Source of the DNA: Vibrio splendidus | Lineage (GTDB): Bacteria; Pseudomonadota; Gammaproteobacteria; Enterobacterales; Vibrionaceae | Assembly: GCF_003345295.1 (NCBI RefSeq) | Contig: NZ_CP031055.1 | Location: 1,116,001-1,180,000, forward strand | Reading direction: 5' to 3' | DNA: 64,000 nucleotides | Shown here: positions 25,751 to 34,084 of the stretch, piece by piece | How positions within the stretch are numbered: the stretch's first letter is position 1 | How the letters are laid out: each line of letters opens with the position of its first letter | Program-made: the position numbers and the translations under genes | Notes under the pieces: generated by a model | Told to the model about the DNA's origin: nothing | The model's database searches: none | Seen by the model: the letters and a program-made list of their open reading frames with translations, nothing else

Positions 25751-26866
25751 CTACATGGTGAAAACAGGTGACATACCACTCTCTTGTCCGTTCATTAGTA
25801 GTAGGCCAATCAATACAAGTAGAACGCCACCAAAGAGTTGTAAGTAATGACCTGCGACTTTCAATGAAGCGTTATTGTTCTGGTTACCCGCTGCCAAATA
25901 GCGCTTCACTAGATGTTTGCCTGTTAGCGTCATCATTGCAATTAATGAGGTTGTTAATGCTGTGCCTACTGCCATTGCAAAGGCACTCAGTACGCCCATC
26001 CAATATAGGCCAACCATATTGGCGAAAAGCAGAACCATGATTGCTCCGGTGCAGGGTCTGATGCCAATCGTCACGATGATTCCCGCGTACTCTCGAAATG
26101 TTGAAGCTTTATTGATGGCTTCTGGATCAGCGACGTGTTGGTGGCCGCATCCACAGTCGGTATGAGAATGATCTGCATGAGTGTGGTCAACGGCTTGTAA
26201 TGCGTTAGTCGGGTTCAACATAGCTGAACCAACAGATACAGATGAGCGAAGCGCTATTGGCGATTGGACTGTGCCTGGTGGACGAGCGGCCATTGTTGAA
26301 GGTGCATCGGCTGCTAATGTGGTGATGGCTTTCACTTTCAACTTTGGCTTACACATTGTGGTGTATATGTTTTTTAAAGCCTTCCAGCAGATCAAAGTAC
26401 CTACCACGGCCACCAACGCAAAGCTTAATGAAACAAACATATTCGCTTTGTCATTCACCACTCGCATTGAAGCACTAAATCCCCATAGCAACACGCTTAC
26501 TAATAAGATTGCGACCAGTGCTTGTAAAAACGCAGACACAATCGTCAGCACTAAACTGGCTTTCGCCTTAGTCGGGTGAGTCGCTAAATAAGTAGACACG
26601 ATAACCTTGCCGTGTCCTGGGCCTAAAGAGTGAAGCATACCGTAGACGAAGCTGAATCCGATGAGGTAGCTGCCTGCGCCCCAAGGGTTAGACTTAGCTT
26701 CATAGAGTAGGTCGGCTAGCTCTGAGTTAACTTCTCTTTGCCATTGGATGCTAGAGATAACCAATGAAGGCCACATAGACCATAATTGATATGCGCCGAC
26801 AGCAACCAGTAATAAAGCGCCGAGACCAATGAGGTAATAGTTTGTTTTGAAATGATTTTTCTGCAT
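25751..26866 (-). CDS. NiCoT/RcnA-like metal transporter, probable zinc-regulon member
   Basis: 371 residues with about seven membrane segments. The first conserved block GMLHSLGPGHGKVIVSTYL and the second GIRPCTGAIMVLLFA are typical of the RcnA / HoxN-like nickel-cobalt family. Between them is a cytoplasmic loop of about 90 residues with HTHADHSHTDCGCGHQH, a likely metal-binding segment. The upstream DUF1007 gene is on the same strand about 95 bases away, and a Zur-type palindrome precedes that gene, so the transporter may carry zinc, or may supply cobalt or nickel when zinc is scarce. Substrate is inferred only from context. Confidence 0.85.
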   Translation of the reverse strand: MQKNHFKTNYYLIGLGALLLVAVGAYQLWSMWPSLVISSIQWQREVNSELADLLYEAKSNPWGAGSYLIGFSFVYGMLHSLGPGHGKVIVSTYLATHPTKAKASLVLTIVSAFLQALVAILLVSVLLWGFSASMRVVNDKANMFVSLSFALVAVVGTLICWKALKNIYTTMCKPKLKVKAITTLAADAPSTMAARPPGTVQSPIALRSSVSVGSAMLNPTNALQAVDHTHADHSHTDCGCGHQHVADPEAINKASTFREYAGIIVTIGIRPCTGAIMVLLFANMVGLYWMGVLSAFAMAVGTALTTSLIAMMTLTGKHLVKRYLAAGNQNNNASLKVAGHYLQLFGGVLLVLIGLLLMNGQESGMSPVFTM

Positions 26867-26960
26867 TTAACAAGAACCTGTATCAGAGACCTTTCTCATT
26901 GAGTGAGAGGTTAAATGAGTTTGAGTTAAGACGTTTACTGACTGAAACGAGCCGCAATGA

Positions 26961-27683
26961 TTAAGACGCTGGAACCGCAGCACAATGAAGCTCAACCGAT
27001 TGAGTAAACAGTTGGCCTAACGTGTTATCTGGGTCAGCATCGGCTGGTAAAGACATCGCATAACTCATCTGTTCTGGCGTTGGGTTGGGCTCGATTAATT
27101 CCAACTGACATTGTCTCGCTAGTTCAGGTGACAAGGTCACGTCGCTATTCGATAGCCACGACATGTCGACGAAGTAACTAGGGTCAAAAATGAGTACGCG
27201 GAGCGAGTCTCGTGTCACGGGTTTAGGCTTAGAAAGTGGTAGGTCAAATGTTAGAACCATTTTGGCTTTGTCACGCTCAAACTTGGCGTGTTCAGCAACT
27301 TGATATTTGATGGGCTCTTCACCATCATAAAAGTACGTGAAGTAGTGCTCATACTTCATGTTTTCAATAACAGACGCAGCGAGCTTTTTGAATGTTTCAG
27401 CTTCTGTATCGGCAGAGACATTTTCGCCATCCAACATGTACATGGATGTCATTGCATCAAAAGACCACTCCATAGAGAGACCGGTGATCATGCCATTCTC
27501 TCCCTCAATATGGGTTTTCATCTCTATCCAAGAGTGAGGGTGGGCATATAGATTTGGCGCAAAACACAGTAATACTAGGCCAAAAGGCAAACCCTTTAGA
27601 GAACGACAGCATGTCGAGAAACGGCTTACATAGCGAGAGAAGAAGCGATTGATTACATCGATTAGATTGAATAGCTGTTTCAT
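26961..27683 (-). CDS. DUF1007 family periplasmic protein
   Basis: 240 residues with a signal peptide reaching to about residue 48 (LYA before HPHSWIE). The AHPHSWIEMKTHIEGE start of the mature protein is the hallmark of DUF1007, with His residues suited to metal binding. Members are usually encoded beside NiCoT- or ABC-type metal transporters, as here. It probably binds or hands over a metal ion in the periplasm. The start at 27683 lies about 20 bases from the Zur-like operator. Confidence 0.85.
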   Translation of the reverse strand: MKQLFNLIDVINRFFSRYVSRFSTCCRSLKGLPFGLVLLCFAPNLYAHPHSWIEMKTHIEGENGMITGLSMEWSFDAMTSMYMLDGENVSADTEAETFKKLAASVIENMKYEHYFTYFYDGEEPIKYQVAEHAKFERDKAKMVLTFDLPLSKPKPVTRDSLRVLIFDPSYFVDMSWLSNSDVTLSPELARQCQLELIEPNPTPEQMSYAMSLPADADPDNTLGQLFTQSVELHCAAVPAS

Positions 27684-27704
27684 GAGAACGAATGGTTATT
27701 AAGT

Positions 27705-27727
27705 GTAATGTTATAATATAACAATTG
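27705..27727 (-). promoter_or_regulatory. Zur-type operator
   Basis: The core TGTTATA-A-TATAACA (27709-27723) is a perfect dyad identical to the centre of the gammaproteobacterial Zur consensus as I recall it (GAAATGTTATANTATAACATTTC). It is about 20 bases upstream of the DUF1007 start, where bound Zur would block transcription. Confidence 0.8.
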
Positions 27728-27832
27728 AGTGGGTTGTTCACATCAAATTTGTGTCATGTTTTGCCTGTTTACGTTTCTATTATCGGTTTCAATTCGGAGT
27801 TGCTTTTATTCGCAACTGCTTTAATTTGCAGC

Positions 27833-27862
27833 AATGCCCCGCAAGTGCGAGGCATTTTTTGA
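27833..27862. terminator. Intrinsic terminator-like hairpin
   Basis: AATGCCCCGC, AAGT loop, GCGAGGCATT with one mismatch, then six T on the plus strand. It lies downstream of the HbpS-like gene on the minus strand; orientation is ambiguous. Confidence 0.6.
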
Positions 27863-27925
27863 TTGGGCATGGAGGGTACTAAGCCGCTTTTCTAGATCAG
27901 TCAGTGTTTGTTGGTAAACGGACTT

Positions 27926-28423
27926 TTAGAAGAACTTCTTAATCGCTTTTTCAGCACAAGCGACATCTAAATGGCCACCCGGAGCGCCACCCACACCAAT
28001 CGCGCCAATCATGGCATTGTTCAGTTGTACCGGAACACCACCCGCTAGGAACAACAAGTTGTCGTCCATATTCTGCAAGGGTTGCATGATAGGTTTGTCG
28101 GCGATGAGTTTCATCAGGTTACCTGATGGCTGCTTCATGCTTGCCACTGTGAACGCTTTTTTGCGTGAGCTATCAAGAGTGTGGATGCCAGCGCCATCAG
28201 AACGTAGTTGAGCAATCACATTGCCCGACAAGTCGACAACAGTCGCAGAAACCTTGTAGCCATCGGCTTCGCATTGATTAACGGCTTCATGGGCAAGCTT
28301 GAAGGCCGCTTCTGATGAGATTTGAGTGAAAGAGACCGTTTGTGTTTCTGCTGCCATTGCATTGTGAGAAAGGCTAAGGAAACCAAGGGTTGCTGCTAGT
28401 ACTGTTAGTTTTGTCGTTTTCAT
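27926..28423 (-). CDS. GlcG/HbpS family periplasmic haem-binding-like protein
   Basis: 165 residues from the ATG at 28423 (GGAG 7 bases upstream). Signal peptide to about residue 24 (NAMAAE). The mature part is the GlcG/HbpS fold: AVNQCEADGYKVSATVVDLSGNVIAQLRSDGA, LDSSRKKAFTVAS, LLFLAGGVPVQ and IGAIGVGGAPGG. HbpS of Streptomyces binds haem outside the cell and modulates the SenS sensor kinase. Here a two-component system is transcribed divergently right next door, so a similar accessory-sensor role is plausible but unproven. Confidence 0.85.
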   Translation of the reverse strand: MKTTKLTVLAATLGFLSLSHNAMAAETQTVSFTQISSEAAFKLAHEAVNQCEADGYKVSATVVDLSGNVIAQLRSDGAGIHTLDSSRKKAFTVASMKQPSGNLMKLIADKPIMQPLQNMDDNLLFLAGGVPVQLNNAMIGAIGVGGAPGGHLDVACAEKAIKKFF

Positions 28424-28436
28424 GTTTACTCCGTTA

Positions 28437-28487
28437 AAGCATCTGTTTTCAAAAAGCATCTGTTTTCAAAAAATATTCGTTTTCAAA
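28437..28487. repeat. Three 17-base tandem repeats before the HbpS-like gene
   Basis: Two identical units AAGCATCTGTTTTCAAA followed by AAATATTCGTTTTCAAA (13 of 17 bases alike). They lie 13-64 bases upstream of the HbpS-like start, where a response regulator of the divergent OmpR type, which binds direct repeats, could bind. Confidence 0.85.
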
Positions 28488-28666
28488 TTCCGAATTCTAT
28501 TTTTTGTTTGTTTAGAAAGGGTGTTTTTAATCAACAGGTTCATACTAACGAATGCATGATTACGACTGGCTTTCTTGAACATTACAAAGTTGCAATGTTG
28601 GTTATATTCGAGAAAGGATATTGATAGAGTGTATTCAGACCACGGCAAATAAATAAACGGACGTTG

Positions 28667-29341
28667 ATGAAAATACTATTGATTGAAGATGACATTCATA
28701 TCGCGAGATTTTTGGTGAATGGTTTTCAGCAAGAAGGGATAACGGTGACGCACGCAACAGATGGTGTTGATGGATTACACGAGGCCGTAACCGCAGAGTA
28801 TGACGTGATCATCCTCGATATCATGTTGCCAAAGAAAGATGGGTTTGAAGTGTTGGCTGAACTCAGAGGGCAAGGCTACGCGACGCCCGTCATCATATTA
28901 AGTGCCAAACACTCAGTGGAAGAACGAGTGCAAGGGCTACAGTCAGGTGCTGATGATTATTTGGTAAAACCTTTTGCGTTTCCTGAGTTATTGGCCCGTT
29001 GCCAAACCTTGGTGCGTCGAGGCAAGCAACCGACACCTCAGCCATTAGAATTGCATTACGGCCCGCTTAGCCTAGACCTACTTAAACACACTCTACAAAG
29101 AGATCAACAAACGATCACCATTAATCAGCGCGAGTTTATGTTGATGAAATTACTGCTCGAAAACCGAGAGGCTGTGATGTCGAAAACCGCGATTCTTGAG
29201 CATGTTTGGGGGCATCAGTTTGATCCGCAAACCAACGTGGTCGATGTTTTGGTTTGTAGGCTTCGCAGCAAAGTTGATAAGGGTTTTTCTAAGCCATTAA
29301 TTCACACACTTCGAGGTGTTGGCTATGTCCTCAAGTCGTAG
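28667..29341 (+). CDS. OmpR/PhoB-family response regulator
   Basis: 224 residues: receiver domain (acidic pair ED at 7-8, phospho-acceptor in VIILDIMLPKKDG near residue 51, Lys in LVKPF near 102) and C-terminal winged helix (INQREFMLMKLLLENREAVMSKTAILEHVWG...VVDVLVCRLRSKVDK...IHTLRGVGYVL). The histidine kinase start overlaps its end by 17 bases, giving coupled translation. It resembles QseB/PmrA/CopR-type regulators. The divergent HbpS-like gene is its most likely target. Confidence 0.93.
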   Translation: MKILLIEDDIHIARFLVNGFQQEGITVTHATDGVDGLHEAVTAEYDVIILDIMLPKKDGFEVLAELRGQGYATPVIILSAKHSVEERVQGLQSGADDYLVKPFAFPELLARCQTLVRRGKQPTPQPLELHYGPLSLDLLKHTLQRDQQTITINQREFMLMKLLLENREAVMSKTAILEHVWGHQFDPQTNVVDVLVCRLRSKVDKGFSKPLIHTLRGVGYVLKS

Positions 29342-30722
29342 TATTGAACAGGCGCTCGCTAAAACACAGAGACATTTGTTGGTTCGCTTTATGTCGACCT
29401 TACTGCTCTGCTTGCTGCTGGTGGAACTGATTGTTGGGGCTATCTTCTTTTTCGACCTTTACCAAACGGAAAAGAAGATCCTTACGTCTATGTCGACCGA
29501 GTATCAGCGTATTTTGACTTACGATTCGAGTGAGCGATTGATTCATGTTTTAGAGGCGAATCCTCACCGGTTACTCGAAAACAACATTGCGGCGTATAAG
29601 CTTGAGAAGGGCGCTTCATCTGATGGTGTGTTTATCGCTGGTGTTCAACATTTATCGACAGAACAGTCTTTTTCTAGCTATCAAATTGATGAGAATCGTT
29701 CATGGTTAGAGAGCTTCATCTTGAGTCCCTATATGTCGTTGCCTATTGAAGGGGAGCAGTATGATTTCTGGTTGGTTTTGGATAACCGAGCAAGAGACTT
29801 TATCGCCTACAATCAATGGCTAATGACCTTATATGCGTTGCTTGCTCTCGTGTCCGTGACCGCAGTATTCACTCGTAACATCATCCAGAGTGCCATGTCT
29901 CCGTTAGTGACCTTTGGCGACCTGCTCGATAAGCTGAAAAAAGGGCAGTTAGAATTTCCTAGCACTAAAAATGAAGCCGAACCTGATTTACCGCAAGGGC
30001 TCAACGTGATCAGCTCTAGTGTCCATACTGCGGTTGCCAAGTTACAGCACGTGACGACAACCTTGAATACGACCGTCGATGCGATCGCTCATGATATTCG
30101 AACTCCTTTGTCGCGTATTACGTTAGCTTCCCAAACGGCATTGCTCAATAACGCCGACCAACAAGCGATGAAAGACGCATTGGCAGATTGTTCTGAACAC
30201 GCCATGCAGGCAAGCAATATGTTAACCGCCTTGATGAAGTTGAACGACGAGCTGACCGGAAAGCGCATACCACAGAAAGTGCCGACTCAGGTCTCTGATG
30301 TGATTGCCAATGTGGTGAGCTGGTATGAAGATGTCGCAGAAGATAAACAAGTTGAGCTTGAGGTTGAGAGCGCTGATGCTCTTGTTATTCAGTCAGATCC
30401 TGACAAATTGACTCAGGTGTTGGTTAACCTTGTTGATAACGCGATTAAGTACACCGAGCCCGAAGGAAGAGTGACGGTCAAAGCCGAGCAAAGTTCAGAG
30501 GGTAAGATCGCGATAACCATCCAGGACACTGGTGTTGGTATTGAACAGAAATATCAGGATTTGATTTTCGAACGACTTTACCGAGTCGACAACAGCCGCA
30601 GCAATATCGAGGGGTATGGTCTTGGGTTATCTTTAGCGCTTGCCATGGTCGAGAATCTAGAAGGAACGTTAGTCGTTGAATCTGAACTGGGTGTGGGAAG
30701 TACTTTTACTCTTTCGTTGTAA
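29325..30722 (+). CDS. Sensor histidine kinase
   Basis: About 465 residues: transmembrane helix at about 20-45, periplasmic domain of about 110 residues, second helix at about 160-180, HAMP, then HisKA with AIAHDIRTPLSRI, N-box LVNLVDNAIKYT, G-boxes DTGVGIEQ and GYGLGLSLA. It would phosphorylate the overlapping OmpR-type regulator. I start at ATG 29325; a GTG at 29316 is possible. The periplasmic stimulus is unknown; the neighbouring HbpS-like protein hints at haem, iron or redox stress. Confidence 0.93.
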   Translation: MSSSRSIEQALAKTQRHLLVRFMSTLLLCLLLVELIVGAIFFFDLYQTEKKILTSMSTEYQRILTYDSSERLIHVLEANPHRLLENNIAAYKLEKGASSDGVFIAGVQHLSTEQSFSSYQIDENRSWLESFILSPYMSLPIEGEQYDFWLVLDNRARDFIAYNQWLMTLYALLALVSVTAVFTRNIIQSAMSPLVTFGDLLDKLKKGQLEFPSTKNEAEPDLPQGLNVISSSVHTAVAKLQHVTTTLNTTVDAIAHDIRTPLSRITLASQTALLNNADQQAMKDALADCSEHAMQASNMLTALMKLNDELTGKRIPQKVPTQVSDVIANVVSWYEDVAEDKQVELEVESADALVIQSDPDKLTQVLVNLVDNAIKYTEPEGRVTVKAEQSSEGKIAITIQDTGVGIEQKYQDLIFERLYRVDNSRSNIEGYGLGLSLALAMVENLEGTLVVESELGVGSTFTLSL

Positions 30723-30773
30723 CAACGATTTATATCGTCACTTCTGTCTTTGAAATTTCAACTTTTACGCACA

Positions 30774-30810
30774 AAGAATGCCCCGCACTAGTGGGGCATT
30801 CTTGTTTTTG
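30774..30810 (+). terminator. Intrinsic terminator of the two-component operon
   Basis: Perfect 11-base stem AAGAATGCCCC / GGGGCATTCTT with an 8-base loop, then GTTTTTG. Confidence 0.9.
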
Positions 30811-30938
30811 GGGAAGGGAGGCTCTTCATGAACAGGTTCGGGAGGTACAGTAACCTGCGCCAACCCTATTGGCTGCTTGTAGCTTGTAGCTTTTGATCTT
30901 ACCTGTCGATCCAGTAAATCTTATTTTTCACATGATAG

Positions 30939-30958
30939 TTATTGGCATATGCCAATAA
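30939..30958. promoter_or_regulatory. 20-base perfect palindrome before the NifX-like gene
   Basis: TTATTGGCATATGCCAATAA is its own reverse complement and ends 45 bases before the NifX-like start codon. It is a strong operator candidate; the DUF134 helix-turn-helix protein encoded at the other end of the cluster is the likeliest partner. Confidence 0.75.
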
Positions 30959-31003
30959 TGGGGCGTATGCTGAACTTCTGATCATCAATAACAGGAAGTT
31001 ACT

Positions 31004-31495
31004 ATGTTATACGCAGTACCTTGTCGCGACCTTCATGTAGGCAACCATTTTGCTCGTTCCCCACAGATTGCGATTGTCGATGAACAACGACAAATAAAGC
31101 AGATTGTTCCTTTGGTTGAGTCCGACACCGCTTGCAATAAAAAGAAGCAATGGATCTCTGTCCTCCGTTCTTACGATGTGAAATCTGTAGTCGTCCGTCA
31201 CATAGGGAAGAAGATGCTAGCGCACTTGTTCAACCACGACATTAGAGTCTTGGCATCAACAGGTAAGGCAGAAATCGGGACTTTGGATTTCGACAATCTA
31301 CGGGAAGTGACCGATCTCGATTACGGTCGCGAACCTCGCAACGTTTGTCACAGTAAAAAAGGGCACAGTCAGAGAGAGTGCAGTAATAAAGGGAGTAGTA
31401 AGAAAGGCTGCGGTGAGGAAGGGCGCAAGAAAGACTCCGCGATTCTTATGGCACAGCCGAATCACTTAGGGGGTATTCGAGGGTTCCGAAAATGA
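31004..31495 (+). CDS. NifX/NifB-type dinitrogenase iron-molybdenum cofactor domain protein
   Basis: 163 residues. Residues 1-105 have the NifX/NifB-C fold pattern: MLYAVPCRDLHVGNHFARSPQIAIVDE, VVVRHIGKKMLAHLFNHDIRVL. Family members bind or carry iron-sulfur or FeMo-co-type clusters; vibrios with these genes often have no nitrogenase. The tail (about 110-150) is rich in Cys, His, Lys and Gly (CHSKKGHSQREC...KKGCGEEG), as if for metal binding. Its stop overlaps the start of the NqrM-like gene by four bases. Confidence 0.82.
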   Translation: MLYAVPCRDLHVGNHFARSPQIAIVDEQRQIKQIVPLVESDTACNKKKQWISVLRSYDVKSVVVRHIGKKMLAHLFNHDIRVLASTGKAEIGTLDFDNLREVTDLDYGREPRNVCHSKKGHSQRECSNKGSSKKGCGEEGRKKDSAILMAQPNHLGGIRGFRK

Positions 31496-31689
31496 CCTTT
31501 ATGTTGACGCTATTGGGGTTTGTCGGAATCGTCGCGTTGATGGCGATAGGTGTGATTTTTTCTCGCAAGCCAATCAAAGGCAGCTGTGGAGGGCTTGCGC
31601 AGTTAGATATTGAGCGTGAATGCAATTGCAAAGATGTGTGTGAAGGGCAGAGTCGAAAGCTGTATCAGATCTCTGAGCCATCAAGCTAA
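31492..31689 (+). CDS. NqrM-like (DUF539) small membrane protein
   Basis: 65 residues: one membrane segment (about 4-23) followed by KPIKGSCGGLAQLDIERECNCKDVC. The four Cys in the order SCGG...CNCxxxC match NqrM, a maturation factor needed for the iron site of the Na+-translocating NADH:quinone reductase. The usual nqrM gene lies after the nqr operon, so this copy beside a NifX-like gene appears to be a paralogue, perhaps for iron delivery to another membrane protein. Confidence 0.8.
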   Translation: MTFMLTLLGFVGIVALMAIGVIFSRKPIKGSCGGLAQLDIERECNCKDVCEGQSRKLYQISEPSS

Positions 31690-31741
31690 GTATCGAGAAT
31701 TCACTGTCGTTGAGCTAACTAACGTTGGGCTAGTTCGCGAG

Positions 31742-32020
31742 TTAAGCGCTTTGAATCACCAACGCGTGACCGTTGACGATGCACTTGGCGACTTTGGCTC
31801 GTGCACGCTTGATGATGTTGCCGAACGTTTGGCGAGACACCTGCATTTGTTCAGCGGCTTCAAGTTGGCTCAATCCTTCTTGATCAGCCAAGCGTAAGGC
31901 TTCTAACTCTTCTAATAGCAATTCTTCTTTATGAAGCTCGTCCATAGGAACGCCATTAGGCTTAAAGCAAGAGTAAGCCGCTCGGGTGCATAACTGGCGA
32001 TGTTTTTTTGGTCGAGCCAT
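31742..32020 (-). CDS. DUF134 family helix-turn-helix protein
   Basis: 92 residues: MARPKKHRQLCTRAAYSCFKPNGVP, then ELEALRLADQEGLSQLEAAEQMQVSRQTFGNIIKRARAKVA, a sigma-factor-4-like helix-turn-helix. DUF134 proteins very often neighbour NifX/MTH1175-type proteins and are thought to regulate them. Two N-terminal Cys residues could bind an iron-sulfur cluster or metal. The gene is convergent with the NqrM-like gene and divergent from the hotdog gene. Confidence 0.9.
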   Translation of the reverse strand: MARPKKHRQLCTRAAYSCFKPNGVPMDELHKEELLLEELEALRLADQEGLSQLEAAEQMQVSRQTFGNIIKRARAKVAKCIVNGHALVIQSA

Positions 32021-32055
32021 ATCAATCTCTAGGTATTTAAGGTTAAAAGGTAAGT

Positions 32056-32529
32056 ATGAAGGTTTTTATTCCACACAACCATCGGCGTTGCCAAGTGTGC
32101 AGCCAAGGTTTTTTCGCAGACAGCCCCATTTGTTTTGAAGCCGTTGGCGAGCGCGAGACTTTAGTCAATCATAAAGCCTTGGCCAATCATGAAGCTTCAA
32201 TTAAGAGTGAAGCTTTAGCTAAATATAAAACCAGGGCCAAGATTGTACCAACAGATAAAGCTGAGGGCTACGATGGCATCATGCAGGGTGGCATTGTCAC
32301 TGCGTTACACGACAGTGCGATGCTGCATTGCTTGTTCCAAAATAACATCACTGCAATGACGGTGAGTTTGTCGTCTCGCTTTCATCATCCTATTTCTATT
32401 GGTCAAGAACTGGAAGTTCGTGCCCAATGGGTCAAAAGCAGACGTAATATCTACTTCCTTGAAAGCCAAATTACGCAGTGCGGAAAGTTATGTTCGTCGG
32501 CACAAAGCCAGTTTATGTCATCCCACTAG
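32056..32529 (+). CDS. PaaI-like hotdog-fold thioesterase family protein
   Basis: 157 residues. The C-terminal two thirds follow the hotdog pattern (GYDGIMQGGIVTALHDSAMLHCLF with the catalytic-type GGIVTALHD helix, SLSSRFHHPISIGQELEVRAQWVKSRRNIYFLES). The N-terminus has CQVCSQGFFADSPICFE, as in many PaaI-type proteins of this neighbourhood type. It probably hydrolyses an acyl-CoA or aryl-CoA thioester. Divergent from the DUF134 gene with a 35-base gap. Confidence 0.8.
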   Translation: MKVFIPHNHRRCQVCSQGFFADSPICFEAVGERETLVNHKALANHEASIKSEALAKYKTRAKIVPTDKAEGYDGIMQGGIVTALHDSAMLHCLFQNNITAMTVSLSSRFHHPISIGQELEVRAQWVKSRRNIYFLESQITQCGKLCSSAQSQFMSSH

Positions 32530-32746
32530 TTATCGATCTGATGTTCCCTATGCCGTTAGTTTGTTACGCCCATTGTTTTGCACAATAAATAGAGGTTTTC
32601 TATAGTTAAGGTAATAACGAATAAAGCTAGGGCAGTATTGAATTTATCATAATCTTTCTTCACTTCTGATCGCGCTGATGTGTGTTCATTAGTCGAGCCT
32701 TCGTACTCGATTCAATTCATTGCTGCCTTCTTCTGGAGGGCTGCTG

Positions 32747-33838
32747 ATGCACAAATATTTCAAATCGACACTCCGATACGGTGTCACTTCAATCGTTTCT
32801 CTTTTTTTATTCTTCAGTACTTTTGCCTCTTCTTCTCCACTTAAAGTCGGTGTTTACCCGTGTCCTCCTTTTGTGATCAGTTCGATGGAAAGTCAATGGA
32901 ATGGCCTGAGTGTCGAGCTTTGGGAACAGATCGCTAAAGAAATGGACGTTGAGTACACGATAGAGAATCACCGTTTGGATGAATTACTCAATGCGATTGA
33001 AACAGAGCAAATCGACATCGGTGTCTCTTGTATTTCAATCACCCCAGAGCGTGAGTTGTTCGCCGACTTTTCCCATTCCTTTTATGAAACTCACCTCGCT
33101 ATCGCAGTGAAGAAGCAAGGTTATCTTCATACCTTACACGCCATTTTCTTAAACCCTGCATTGTGGCTGATCATTGGCGTTATCGTCTTTATCTCTGGTG
33201 TGATTGGTGCCTTTTTCTACGTATTGGAGCACGGTGAAAATGAAAAGCTCTATTCGATGAAAAGCCGAACGGGCCGTTGGTTAGAAAGTTTCATATTGGG
33301 TTTGCTTTTTATCACTCGAGGCCCATTCAATTATTTTGAGTTTAAGAGCTTAACCGGACGAATTGCTACGGTGTTCATTGGTGTGCTGAGTATGCTGTTT
33401 ATCGCCAGTATTACTGCGGTATTAGCCAGCAAGCTTACGCTCAGCCAAGGCTCTTCACATATTAAAGGCGTGAATGATCTTGCGGATGTTGAAGTAGGGG
33501 CAAAAGTCGCGACGACTTCTTCTTTGATGCTCACAAGCTTTGGTATTCGACACAAGAGTTATATCGATATGCCAAGACTGTTGGCGGCTTTAGAGGAAGG
33601 CGAAGTGGAAGCGATTGTCGCTGATGATGTGGTGCTCAAATATATGATCGGTAATGGCAGAATAAGCGGGCAGTTCGATGATCTAGAGGTGTTGCCGTAT
33701 CAACTCGAAAAGCAGAATTATGGCTTTATCATCACTGAAAACAACTCGTATGAAGAAGAAATTAACCGCGCTCTTCTGAAAATTCGTGAGTCGCGAAAGT
33801 GGCGTAAAATCTTGGTCGACTATTTTGCAGATAAGTAA
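32747..33838 (+). CDS. Prokaryotic ionotropic glutamate receptor-like ligand-gated channel
   Basis: 363 residues from the ATG at 32747 (TGGAGGG upstream). Signal peptide 1-29; S1 ligand-binding half at about 31-128 with the SITPERE motif (Arg102 for the amino-acid carboxylate); membrane segment M1 at about 137-160; re-entrant pore region at about 178-198; M2 at about 203-230; S2 half at about 236-360 with VADD (Asp293-294). This interruption of a type-2 solute-binding domain by a two-helix pore defines bacterial GluR0-like receptors. The pore segment reads FITRGPFNYFEF and lacks the K+-channel TVGYG signature of GluR0, so ion selectivity is probably different. Confidence 0.88.
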   Translation: MHKYFKSTLRYGVTSIVSLFLFFSTFASSSPLKVGVYPCPPFVISSMESQWNGLSVELWEQIAKEMDVEYTIENHRLDELLNAIETEQIDIGVSCISITPERELFADFSHSFYETHLAIAVKKQGYLHTLHAIFLNPALWLIIGVIVFISGVIGAFFYVLEHGENEKLYSMKSRTGRWLESFILGLLFITRGPFNYFEFKSLTGRIATVFIGVLSMLFIASITAVLASKLTLSQGSSHIKGVNDLADVEVGAKVATTSSLMLTSFGIRHKSYIDMPRLLAALEEGEVEAIVADDVVLKYMIGNGRISGQFDDLEVLPYQLEKQNYGFIITENNSYEEEINRALLKIRESRKWRKILVDYFADK

Positions 33839-33880
33839 CCGAGTTTAACTGCTAACTCTCAAGCATTCTAATGTCTCTCC

Positions 33881-34084
33881 CTAGAGTTGTTCTGAACCAG
33901 AGGCTTTGTTCTTTTTGAAATATTTGAACGCTGTCCAAACGACATAAGCCGCAACGCCCACAATCAATGCAGAGCGAAGGAGAATAGGCGCATCATGCTC
34001 AAGTTGACCAACATGCGGCACAATACTGGCAAACAGTCGACTGGTAAAAAACAGCCCCATTACTAACATAACAATCTTATTCAT
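33881..34084 (-). CDS. Small hypothetical membrane protein
   Basis: 67 residues from the ATG at 34084 (an in-frame ATG at 34096 would add four). An N-terminal hydrophobic segment (KIVMLVMGLFFTSRLFA) could be a signal peptide or anchor; a second (ALIVGVAAYVVWTAF) is followed by a basic tail KYFKKNK. No family recognised. It is convergent with the glutamate-receptor-like gene. Confidence 0.5.
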   Translation of the reverse strand: MNKIVMLVMGLFFTSRLFASIVPHVGQLEHDAPILLRSALIVGVAAYVVWTAFKYFKKNKASGSEQL

